Origin: Coniochaeta sp. PMI_546
Lineage: Eukaryota; Ascomycota; Sordariomycetes; Coniochaetales; Coniochaetaceae
Assembly: GCA_021432605.1 (NCBI GenBank)
Contig: MU271143.1
Location: 1,559,277 to 1,623,276, forward strand
DNA: 64,000 bases
Direction of reading: 5' to 3'
Every line of letters starts with the position of its first letter. Within the stretch, counting starts at the first letter, position 1. Positions 13,901-23,711 of the stretch are shown piece after piece. Position numbers and translations under genes: made by a program. The notes under the pieces were generated by a model. The model had not been told where the DNA came from. It searched no databases and saw only the letters and a program-made list of their open reading frames with translations.

Positions 13901-14221
13901 GGTGCCGGATCATAGAGTGTGAGGCTCTTCACACCGGCAAGAGCGATATTCTTTGCGATCTCGACACCTAGGCCCTTGAGTCCGACGATCAATACGTTGG
14001 AAGCACTCATACGCTTCATAGCCTCGTGGCCCAACACATAGAGCTGTCGACTGTAGAGAGACTCGTCGATCTCGGTAGGGCCAACCACGGACTCGTCGAC
14101 CTGCATACGGGTGACCAAGTCAACCTCGCCTGGCTTGTTCCCCTGCTTGGTGGGATATGTCAGCGCAAAGCAACAGGCTGAGCTCGCGAGAGATGATGGA
14201 GGGGCTTGCACTTACAGCCAT
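10994..14221 (-). CDS. UBA1: Ubiquitin-activating enzyme E1
   Basis: ATP-dependent enzyme that adenylates ubiquitin, carries it as a thioester and passes it to E2 enzymes; cytosol and nucleus. Main exons on the minus strand are 14142-11779 and 11728-10994 (intron 11729-11778). The repeated adenylation (ThiF) domains are visible: [16 protein letters not shown] near the N-terminus and [18 protein letters not shown] in the middle. The active-site Cys lies in [16 protein letters not shown], and the C-terminal ubiquitin-fold domain occupies the last exon. The start is uncertain. A six-base coding exon (ATGGCT, 14221-14216) with a GTAAGT donor splices in frame at 14142 and gives 1034 residues. Alternatives are the in-frame ATG at 14106 (MQVDESVVG) or an upstream ATG at 14332 that would add a basic 37-residue extension. 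Length matches fungal E1 enzymes. Confidence 0.95.
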
Positions 14222-15092
14222 GACTTTTTTACGGGTTATGGTTGATTCCCCAGCGGAATACTTGCGCTTCCCCAGCTTGGCGATGATCTCGGCGCACAAG
14301 GTGCGGATATCACGGATGGTAACTTGAGGCACGGGAGTCGTCCGTTCGTAGCGCGCAGAAGAGGTTGGTGAGACGAACTTGAGGTCAGTACCTGACTTGA
14401 CCCCGCGAAGCTGTCAGGAAGGCGGGGACGGAAGCTCAGCTGTTGCTTTGCGGAAACACGAAGTAGGTAAGGTAGAATGTGAAAGAGGCTGCAAAGTCAA
14501 GTTGTTGGATAGCGCTACCTAAAATTCGCTAGGAAGGTACGAGTTGGAAGTGCAACGAGGTTTTGTATGACGGGAACAAGTAAATCGAGGGGCAACAATG
14601 ATGTCGAAGCCACCAGGCCGTGATTTCTAAACAGCGCTACGGCCAGGCTGAGTAAACCCGCTTGTCTGCCTGATTGCACGACGGAAGCCACTCGTGTCTC
14701 AGAAGTACCGTTTCGTACATGCCGAGCAGAAAAGGTACTTGCAGGAGGAGAGCCCTAATTCTGCCGAAGTTTCGCCAGACGCTCCCAGGCGACTCAAAGA
14801 TCCACCCGAAGAAGCGGTTGGGTCACAGCTTCCTCAGCTTTCTGCATTTGCTCACCTCAGGCAGCTACCTGTGACAGCTACGTGTACTCACGCGTCGAGA
14901 AGCAAAATAAGGTACCTTTAGTCTGGAACATATGATACTGAGAACGGGTTGATACTGAGGTATATCAGTTATATCATCTAGCTGAGGTACCTAAGGTAGC
15001 TAGCTAATTGGTCTTCGGATTACTCAACCAACGCATTCCGCTTGTCCATGCCAACATGGCAAACCCCCTATACGTACTACTCCGTGAGATGT
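14222..15092. other. Intergenic region between UBA1 and FKBP12
   Basis: Contains the UBA1 promoter and the 3' end of the FKBP gene. GGTAAGGTA/GGTACCTT-type motifs occur at 14464-14475, 14911-14918 and 14985-15000. No gene recognised. Confidence 0.4.
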
Positions 15093-15761
15093 CTACTGGA
15101 CCTTCTTGAGGTGGACGTCGCTGTTTCAAATGGTCAACCGAGAAGTGTCACAGTTGAGTCACCGCGAAGCGAGAAAACTTACAAGATGAGATCAGCTCGG
15201 GGAGGGATATGGCCGGTGAATCCCCTGTGATCAATGTCAGCATATCAGTGTGGCCGGCGCATAGCCTCGTGGCAACGAGGATGTATCGGGTCGGGGGTTT
15301 CCTACTTGTCGCCATAGCCATAGTCACTGGATATTGGGGTTAGTAGACGGTTCATATATGTAGATGGGCGTTCTGGAGTCTTACCTTGTCATGTCAAGGG
15401 TGGCCTTCTCGCCGACCTTCATGGTCGTCACGCCCTCGTCCCAGCCTGGAATCTTATGAGCCTCCATCACTCAATACCACCAAATATGTTTCACAAGACT
15501 CTACCTTTGATGACCTGGCCGACACCGATGGTCGTAACAAGGTCGCCTCGGCCGACAGAGGAGTCGAACCTAAACAGCAAGAGTCCGATCAGCAACTGCT
15601 TTGGCACTGACGTCATGATGGTTGGACTCCACTAACTGCTTGCCCTTGTTGTCGGGCTTGCTAGTGTCCTTGAGCCAGCCGGTGTACTCAATGGAGACTT
15701 TTTGGCCCTTCTGAGCCACGGGGCCGGTGCCCTCTTGGATGATGGTCTTCTGGACACCCAT
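15093..15761 (-). CDS. FPR1: FKBP12-type peptidyl-prolyl cis-trans isomerase
   Basis: Small proline isomerase, the family target of FK506 and rapamycin. The gene is unusually finely split: exons 15761-15637, 15569-15505, 15445-15385, 15326-15306 (21 nt), 15224-15183 (42 nt) and 15120-15093 (28 nt). All junctions keep frame and give 113 residues, close to the canonical 108-112. Family motifs appear only after splicing: FDSSVGRGD, VIKGWDEGV, SDYGYGDKGF, GHIPPRADLIFDV and the C-terminal HLKKVQ. An apparent TAG after YGYGDK lies inside intron 4 (GTAGGA donor) and is not a defect. An in-frame ATG at 15842 would add 27 residues rich in Arg and lacking acids, a possible mitochondrial presequence. 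Divergent from nothing close; the long gene-poor stretch lies upstream. Confidence 0.95.
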
Positions 15762-18460
15762 TTTGCTGTGAGAGTATTGGAAGCGGCGGATGGTTTGGTA
15801 GGGTGCGGGTGCTCGGTTGACCGCTTTGAGGATAGGGCGCATGTAAAAGGGTTGGAATATTGAGTGAGTGAGAGGGGGGAGATTCACTTGGCGAGGAAGA
15901 ATTCGGTAAGAAAAAAAGATGAAGATCCAAGGCGGGAGTGCAGTTCTATTTGAAGCCAGCCCGTACACAGGAGGGCATGGAGCGACCCAGTCAGTCGAAA
16001 GATGGCCCCGTTCTTACCATTCATTACTGGACCTCTGCTGTCTCCATTAAGGTTTTGGGGAGCGCGAATCAGCATCGATTCCAGGCCTTCCGTCAACTGA
16101 AGTGCTTCTCATCTTCCCGTACAGGTACCGGCTCGTAGAATGTAACCGATCCATGATGTTTGCACCCTGATCCGAGCTTGGCAGTCGTGCTGCACCTACA
16201 CCGTTCTACATCTTCAGCTACCTTCCCTGTCCTCCTGCGAAGCATGCAAAGCTAAAGCTCACCTCGCATGTTCGATCCATTATCGGCTGGCAGGCCTGGC
16301 TTCAATGCACGAAGCATTGACTAATTAAGGCAACTCGGGTTATCTAGATCAGTTCCACTGCCGCTTTCTGCCACTGTGAACTTGTTGGGGATGGAGTGTG
16401 GCAATTGCATCGAGGGGTCAGATCTGACGCGGGGTCTAGGCGTGGGGTTGCTATTTCGAAGCACACCTTCTGTTGGGCAGATGCATAATCACGGAGGGGT
16501 CCGCTTGAGCTCATCCACCCCTCCTCCAACGTCAACCAACAGATCCTACACAATGACAGCTCACGACAGCGATCGGCAATGCCCATACGTACGCTGCAAC
16601 TGGCCTAAGCTGCAAGATGCACACCAGATCACCTTTCACCGCATCGTGGACTTGCAGCTTGGCTCGATTGTGTAGGCAATCATGCGTCAACTCTCAAGTC
16701 AAGTTACCTCGCGGCGTCAACCGGGGCTGGCTCCCAGTGGAGCCCGTCTGAGACGTCGAGTTTCCCTCGAGCCCGGCACGGCCTTCCCTCGTTTGCTTGC
16801 TCAAAGACCTTTGTCGTGCGACGTTACCCGATCTTGGAGAAGATGTCGTGCTCGTAGGACAGAGATACAGCAAGCTTCGCGTCATGCCAGCGTTGCGGGC
16901 GTGGCACCGTGCCGCTACGGCTTGCCGTTCCAGAGGCCCTCCTTCTTCTGGCGAACCGTCCTGGCTCGTATTCTTCCTCGACCTTGACTCGGAGCTCCCA
17001 ACTTGCCTCTTGTGTCTTGTCCACTGTTTTCGAGAAACTCTCGCCAAGATTGATCAGTGGGCGTAGCACTCATGACCAGCGTTTCTTTTCAACTAGCCCA
17101 GTGACAGTAACGCATCTATCATCTCACAGCTCGTGACGCTTCTTCAGCTGGCAGGATAGATCAGATCTGAAGGGGTGTAACGACGGACGACGACAAGCAG
17201 ACCGGGTGATGGCCCGATTACTTGCCTATCGCAGGAGATTGCATCTTGGGCCCGCTCCAGCGGTCATGTCCTCCATGTTGAGTCAATTCATTCTTAGTCC
17301 ATGAGCGCATATCGTGATCACATTCGGGAGGAATCTTGAGGAACCTAAGTTGGAGCATCTGGATCAATATGTCTCGTCACGGAGCGTATGGACTTCAGAT
17401 TGCCAATACAAATGCTCCCATAACCGCGATGCGGATGCGCATAATCTTACGGCTCGCCATTTTCTGTGTCGTGTGTCTGCTTCTTCATCGGCTGGTGCTC
17501 TCGGCTGCTGCTCAGCCATGACGTCCTTTCCCGCCGTATGACTTCCGGTGCGCCCTTTCCCCTTGCTTCTGTTGATGCCGGCCAGTAGTAGCTGAACAAT
17601 AGCCTGGGCATCTGTATGCGACACAAGCAAGTGCCCTGCATAACGAGACGGAGCAGAAGGCACGCTTGGAGAGCAACAAAGACACTGTATCGCCGTACAC
17701 AGTGCAGTACGAGTGTCCTGCCGTGCAAGAGGCCATGGCAGCTCTTCCTCGTGATGGTATCGAGGTTCGCTTCACGCGTCGTGTTAGTTTCCCTCAAGTG
17801 TCTGTCCTATCACCAACATACGAGCCTGAAATAATATCTTTGGCTCCACGCATCAGAGGATGGGCGAGGTGAGGAGATTCAGTGTTCGGCACATTGACTC
17901 GGCCCCAAAGAGCCCTATGTTGGCTTGTCGTTGCTGGTGACAGCCAGTGCTCTGCTTAGTTGCGCCTTACCACGAAAACAATTTTATCCCCCTGTTTGCT
18001 CGACGACTCGATCTCCATGTCCCCGTGCAAACGTCGTCATCTGAATGTTAGATGGGGTATAATTGGGTATAGAGAGAGTTGCATCAGTTAATGGGGCCTC
18101 CCATGGCTGTGACCGCATACCCACGCCTCAAGGAAGGGTGCGCACGCTGGCACGGAGAGCGGCTGTGGGCAATGGTTCGAGGTTGGATCGTCAATCTCAT
18201 GATGCCGTCCACATGCCTTCGCATTAGCTCGATCAGTGTGCTCATGCGTATCAAGTCTCGATTCGAAGGAGTCATATCACACGTAAATTTCGACCCAGTA
18301 GGGGACTCTTCAGAAGCTCCGTGTTCCAGAGCTACTGGCATTGGAAGAGAAGAGCAGCGACACAAGACTGAAAGATTTGTCCTCCGGCTGTACTTCCGAG
18401 ATTATTGGCGGTAGTCGTATGGAGCTTAAGTAAAACGGTACAAGGCACCGCACGTACCGT

Positions 18461-18944
18461 TCATCCAAACTCGACAAACTCTGTCCGCTGATACCAGCCA
18501 CCGGTGTTGACGACTCGGATATGCTCCACAGGGGACGACCACCGCCAAGGTGTCAGTTCAAGGATGATATCACCTCCTGGCTGCCGTCCTGACGATAAAC
18601 CTCGACAAATCCAGCTGTACAAGTGCCAGTAGCCGTCCTGGACACCCGGACAACAAAAGAAATAGAGACGCGCTTGCGGAACACATCTTGATCGCCCAAT
18701 GACACGAGGAAAAGCCCATGTGATCAGTGTTCGTACCTGATATTCTACTGGAAGTCCGGCAAGAGCCCAAGCAGAGCACGAAGAATTGTACAACATGCAC
18801 GACGTGAGTCCCCTCGTTCATTACAGCACAGTCGTCATGCGAACATGATCCAGAGTACTCACGCGCAAGCAATGATAAAACTACCAGCCAAAGCCAACCT
18901 CGACGTTTCGCGAGGTACTGGGATCGAAAGCATGTTCGTTGCAT
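18461..18944 (-). CDS. Possible small secreted Cys-containing protein (unrecognised)
   Basis: Tentative. An ATG at 18944 starts a 27-residue segment with a basic front and a WLWLVVLSLLA core that resembles a signal peptide. It ends at a GTGAGT donor (18862). Splicing to the AG at 18748 continues in frame to a TGA at 18461, for 122 residues with four cysteines in the mature part (C, CC, C) and many aromatic residues. No family is recognised, the branch point is weak, and another frame through 18560-18680 also looks protein-like. The model may be wrong or the locus may be a relic. Confidence 0.15.
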
Positions 18945-21900
18945 GGTACCATGTGCCTCCTTCCACGACCCCAATGAAATCACATGCAAGTCGCGCAAAA
19001 GGCTTAGGTCGGTAGTTACAATCCATAGCGGGAAGCATACAATCGGATCCCATAGTTCGGTGAGTGGCAGTCGGCATAGGGTTCTCTACCACGAGGAAGA
19101 TCCTGAGTGGTATATCCAGGGAGGATGATCTTAGTCTCGAGGGTAAGGATCTGTCCTTGTAGCACAACGGCCTCCTGAGGACCTCCCAGCCTCCACGTAC
19201 GTATGGTCACTTGTGCAACCCATCACGAGGACACGCCTACTACCGTTGGATTTCAGTGACTATGCTTTGTTCGGGAAGTCGGGTGCATAACAACCGTGTT
19301 CGACCTTTCTTTGTTGACGAATTCCCCAGTTTAGAGTTATTTATAGCTTCTTTGTCCGCGGTATCAGTCACATCACTCCTCTGCTGTGAACTGACTCTCC
19401 CCCGTGCATTGATGTCGTATTAAATATTGGCGTGGACGCTTGCGGTCTACTAGACTCATGCAGTTGATAGTCCGTTCATGTCTGGCCGCATCAGAGTAGA
19501 GCGCCTCGCAATGACTTGGCAAATGATATAGCCAACCATTGACGGAGTGCTCGTAATGGGTATGCTTTGAAGACCGAGTGGGTTTCCTAGGTCGATAACA
19601 TGTATAGGAGTCCCGATCGATAACTCCGGTGATCACAAGGGCAACTTGATACCCAGTCCAGGCTTGTTCACACACAATTGCACTTCGTGGGGAGAAACTC
19701 TGACTCCATCCAATCTTACCAGCTAAGATAGAGGGCTTGCTTTCAGATATGGGCCATTCCTATGCGCGTCAGTGCAACGTCCTCCCAATCACAAGGCCTT
19801 TGACCCTGCGTAGTTGGAAATAGCCTAGTTCCTTCTCCATCCCAGTGTCCGAGAGTATCCTGGTTCAAAAGTACACGTTCTCGAGAGAGATAATATGCTA
19901 GTTGAGGGTGTAGCCCGCCCGGTAGACCTGCACATACGTCTCCTGAGCCGTTGAGTGCCTTCAGATCTCCAGGCATCTGCTTTGACATCTTCAAAGAACA
20001 TCCTGGTTAAACAAGGTGTGGTGTATATTGCTCGTTAATGTCTGGCACACATCGCTACTTCTAGACAGTATAACCACATATGCCGAGATCCATACGCCTT
20101 CGCCAACTTGAGACTCCCAGCCCCCGAAAGTGAAAAGATCACAAGGGTATAGATGATGCGGCTCATTCCTCAGGTGTGGCCTCCTCCTCCACAACAGCAC
20201 GAGGGAAATGAGGCCAGGGACTTGACTCGTATCCATTCACATACCATTTGTAGTGTTTCGAAGCTTTACTAGAGTATACATACGAGTTCCACAGCGGCAG
20301 CAAAACGCTCCTGCTGAGCGGGCCGCCATCCAAGACAGAGTAGTCCACACGCCAGCGCGTCGAAACACCACTGGAATGCCGAGGGTCCGGTCATGTAATA
20401 TTCGTGTACACGCAATGAGGAGCCATGATGTCATTTACAAACGTGCCGGCTAAGCGCCTGAAGGGATGCCAACTTTCGTGACCGAAGCGGCGCTCACTCC
20501 AATAAAGCAATATCAGCGTGACGCCCATTGCTACCGAACAAAGAGAGGCGAACAGCCTAGGTGGTGACCATCCAAAGGTCAAATCGGACTGGCAAGTCAG
20601 TGACCTGCTTGCATTGAAAGTTTATGGAAGCACCACGTGAGCCGTGTGGTCCGGTTGTTGGAATGCAGTTTGTTTCCTGGGTCATCCCATACCGGCAGCA
20701 ACGGTGGGCGGGAAGGTCGGTGGTTTCATCTGGCATAGAAGGTTGCGGCTGAACGAAACATGCGTGTTCCCACGTACATTCCGCCTGCAGACTTGTCCGG
20801 CATGGGTCAGGGAAGCATCTGAACATCACGAGAAGTGCGGAGGAGAGTAAAGACGAGACTTCCGTAAAGTGCGTCAGTTGTGCAACCGTCACGGGGCCGC
20901 AAGCGAAAAGCATCCTCACCTATCACTCAATCGGTATCTTTTGGTTGCCGAGTCGTGCTTGAAGAATGAAACACGCCGTTCAATTCCAGCGTGCGACCCC
21001 AAAGGCAGTTTATTGCCGTCCCGCCCAATATGCCCTCCCACTAATGGTGTCGTACGTGCTTGGCAGCCTCTCAATACCTGCAGGCAATCAAGGTTGATAT
21101 TAATTTATATTGAGAGCGATCGGCGTGGCCAGCATGTGGAATCTCCCTGCGATTCCCAGTTGGCTAGAATTATTGTGTGCAGACAATCCTACCGTAGCTT
21201 CAGAATACGGATTTTTGCTTTTGTTCCCGACCACGGGTAGCAAGCAGAGGAAAGATAGGAGACAGGGCAGCACCGTACACGATGAGCGCAGACCATTTGT
21301 TGTTCGCTGCGTCGCTCGAAGGTGGCTGTGCAGAGCGTGCTTTTCGTGCTTGTCCCTTGATCATGATACAAACATACGCAAGCACACACCATCATAGACC
21401 AGGGCTTGCGACAAAATGCTGCTTGCCAACCCCGTGAATGAACACTGGCCCGGAACTTGCATCGTGAGCTCGCAGTTCCCCAGCGGAAGACTATTCAATG
21501 ACGGCGGTCGTCGGTCCAGGAGCTTGCCCCAATTCAAGCATGCCGGACACCCGGCCACCATGCTTACGAACTGTCTACCGAGCCCACAGACAGGATAACT
21601 CAAGAAGAAACTACATGGACACCAATGTTTCATGGCAAAACCCAGCGGCATTGTCAAAAGAAAATATATAGTGTACGGAGCCGTACTGCTGTGTATATGA
21701 GAAAGGCGGACGTGATTCTCGACCGAAGGTTGGTCCCATGTACGCGTAAATTTGGAGCCGTAGCCAGACCTCCCGTCGTTGCTGCGAAAAGAAAAACGTG
21801 GAGGATTTTCGTCAAAGTGGAGCCAGGGCTCGAAGAGTCGAAACCGATCCTTTCCCCTTCCGTGCTAGCGTGCAAGGGTCTCGGCGATGGGAAATTTGGG

Positions 21901-22789
21901 ACAATTGCCCGCAGCGGCAGCCATTTTGTGATCCGGCCAATGATGGAGTCCATTCTCTAGCGGAGTCGCTTGGTAGTGGAGCCGGCCCTTAATGTTTCAA
22001 TAAGAACCTCAGCCTCCCTTGCCAGGAACCTCGACGCAACGTGCTGAGCGGGTGCAATTGGCATGTACCGCGAGTCGTTCTCGTAAGTTCCCCCATTTTT
22101 AGCCCGGACCTAGCCAAGCCGCCCCGTCGCGCCACCACCCGCCATCAGGAGCCAGACTTCCCCATTTTAGGCAAGGCGTCGCAATCTCACAGGTGCGCTG
22201 CCCTCCATCACGAGAAATCAGCAGGCAATCAAATGCAGGAGTAAAACGCAGGGCAACGAAGGGGAGAATACCACTGCAGGGACTGCCACACGGTCCTCAT
22301 TACGGCAGATGTTTTGGTGCAACTGTTAAGGAAGAAAGACGCCGGAATGTTGGAGTTCGGCCATGTCAACATTGAGATATGAGATCTCTGCGATCGTGCC
22401 AGTTATGATGTTGATCTGAACATGATGGGTTGGGTTTGACGCGTAACCTGGGTTCCTGGGTCCAACTGGACATTGTGTCGTTTGAACCGTCAGTCTACAC
22501 ATGTAACGACTTGGGACAGATCCTGCAGCAGTAGCAAGGAAAGTACCGATCTCATAGAAACTGGCGTGACATGTACCCAGTTCACTAGCAGGATCGGCTT
22601 CTCATCAGACACAGCACTAACAGACGGGGTCCTTACGGGTCAGCACCTGGTCAGGTACCAGCGCCTTGCAACCCACCCCCTAGACAAGAGGCTAGCTAGG
22701 GTCATCCGGGCTTACTGCGTACTGGAGTATGGTACACGTGTAGGTACTACCAGGTAGGTACAACGTACCGTACCTTCCAACATCCAGCG

Positions 22790-23711
22790 TGCCCACCCAT
22801 TCATTCCTGCTCTTGGCTGGCACCCTCTCTTGCGCCTGCCCTTTGTGTCCGCATCTCCTCTTCTCCCTGCCTTCCCTCCTTTCACTTCACCTACCCTCCG
22901 CCAACCGCACCTCACCTTCCTTTCACTCGTTTCCCTTGCGACGACTTTCGACTTCCTACTCCTCCATTTCGACTTGGTCCTTTCGAAGCGGAGTCGAGTT
23001 TCACTGCGTCGATTTCTCTCCTTGCCTTCTCGCCCCCTTTTACGACCTGACGATTGCGAAAGGAAAGGCCCCGGGAGGTCCACGCGAATCCAAATGCCAA
23101 TTTTCTTATGATTCCGTCGATTCAACAATCCGACATCCAGCCGTGAAAGCAGATCATCTCCAGAAGGCATCTTATTTCTGACGAGTCTCTCGTCAAGTCA
23201 CTCATTTTCAATCAATCTCAACAAACAAGCCGTTCCCTGGCGTAAACTCGCACATAGTCAGACTACGCGTCTACATCATTACTACTAAACGTGAGCACCC
23301 TGATTTCCGGCTTCCTGGACGCGCATGAACCAAAGCGGTCCTTCAGGTCTGCAAAAGCAGGAGTGGAGAGAAGAACGGAAGAAGAACTTGTCATTGTGCC
23401 CTGGTCATCTTCCGTTTTCCAAAGCCGATCTTGGAGATCATTCATGCGACGGGGCCCGCCGCCGCCCGTTGGCTCCTGCTGACTTCATCATCTCGATACA
23501 GAGTCCACTCATTGACATTATTGTCAAGTACATTCGTTACAAATTCGTTCTTGCGAAGTGAGTTTGTCTCCTGTCGCGGTCGCCTGTCCGGCGCTGACCA
23601 CGGTAGATATACACTCGTAGCGCCCAACCGCTTCCGATCTCTACCTTGACCTCGATCAGCAAAACGACTCAAACCACGCGTATGACGAGATAGGTTCCCA
23701 GACCAAAGAAA
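22790..23711 (+). promoter_or_regulatory. Pyrimidine-rich promoter/leader of MSB2
   Basis: About 250 bases from 22.79 kb are strongly C/T-rich on the plus strand, typical of fungal core promoters just before the transcription start. The leader up to the ATG at 23712 carries several short upstream open frames. It may also hold a 5' UTR intron: a GTGAGT donor lies near 23559 and a CCCAG acceptor ends near 23702. Start site and splicing are inference. Confidence 0.35.

Larger units (their letters stand above)
15762..23711. other. Gene-poor 7.9 kb stretch upstream of MSB2
   Basis: No recognisable conserved gene, transposon or structural RNA. Base composition is close to 50% GC by eye, without the strong AT shift expected of heavily RIP-mutated DNA. 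The proximal 0.9 kb (about 22.8-23.7 kb) is pyrimidine-rich and reads as promoter or leader of MSB2. A small open frame at 16915-17073 (-, 52 codons) and a coding-like block at 18.46-19.2 kb (-) are the only possible genes. The rest may be regulatory DNA or decayed orphan sequence. Confidence 0.5.

Noticed and set aside
15300-15311. Premature stop in FKBP12
   Set aside because: The TAG is part of a GTAGGA intron donor. Splicing restores the conserved C-terminus.
16915-17073. Small minus-strand frame of 52 codons (MSATPTDQSWREFL...)
   Set aside because: It reads naturally at first but becomes low-complexity basic, and has no homology I recognise and no supporting signals.
18172-18186. tRNA B-box-like GGTTCGAGGTT
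   Set aside because: No matching A box or acceptor stem nearby.
15762-23711. Transposon or RIP relic in the gene-poor stretch
   Set aside because: No terminal repeats, no transposase- or polymerase-like frame, and no marked AT shift seen by eye.
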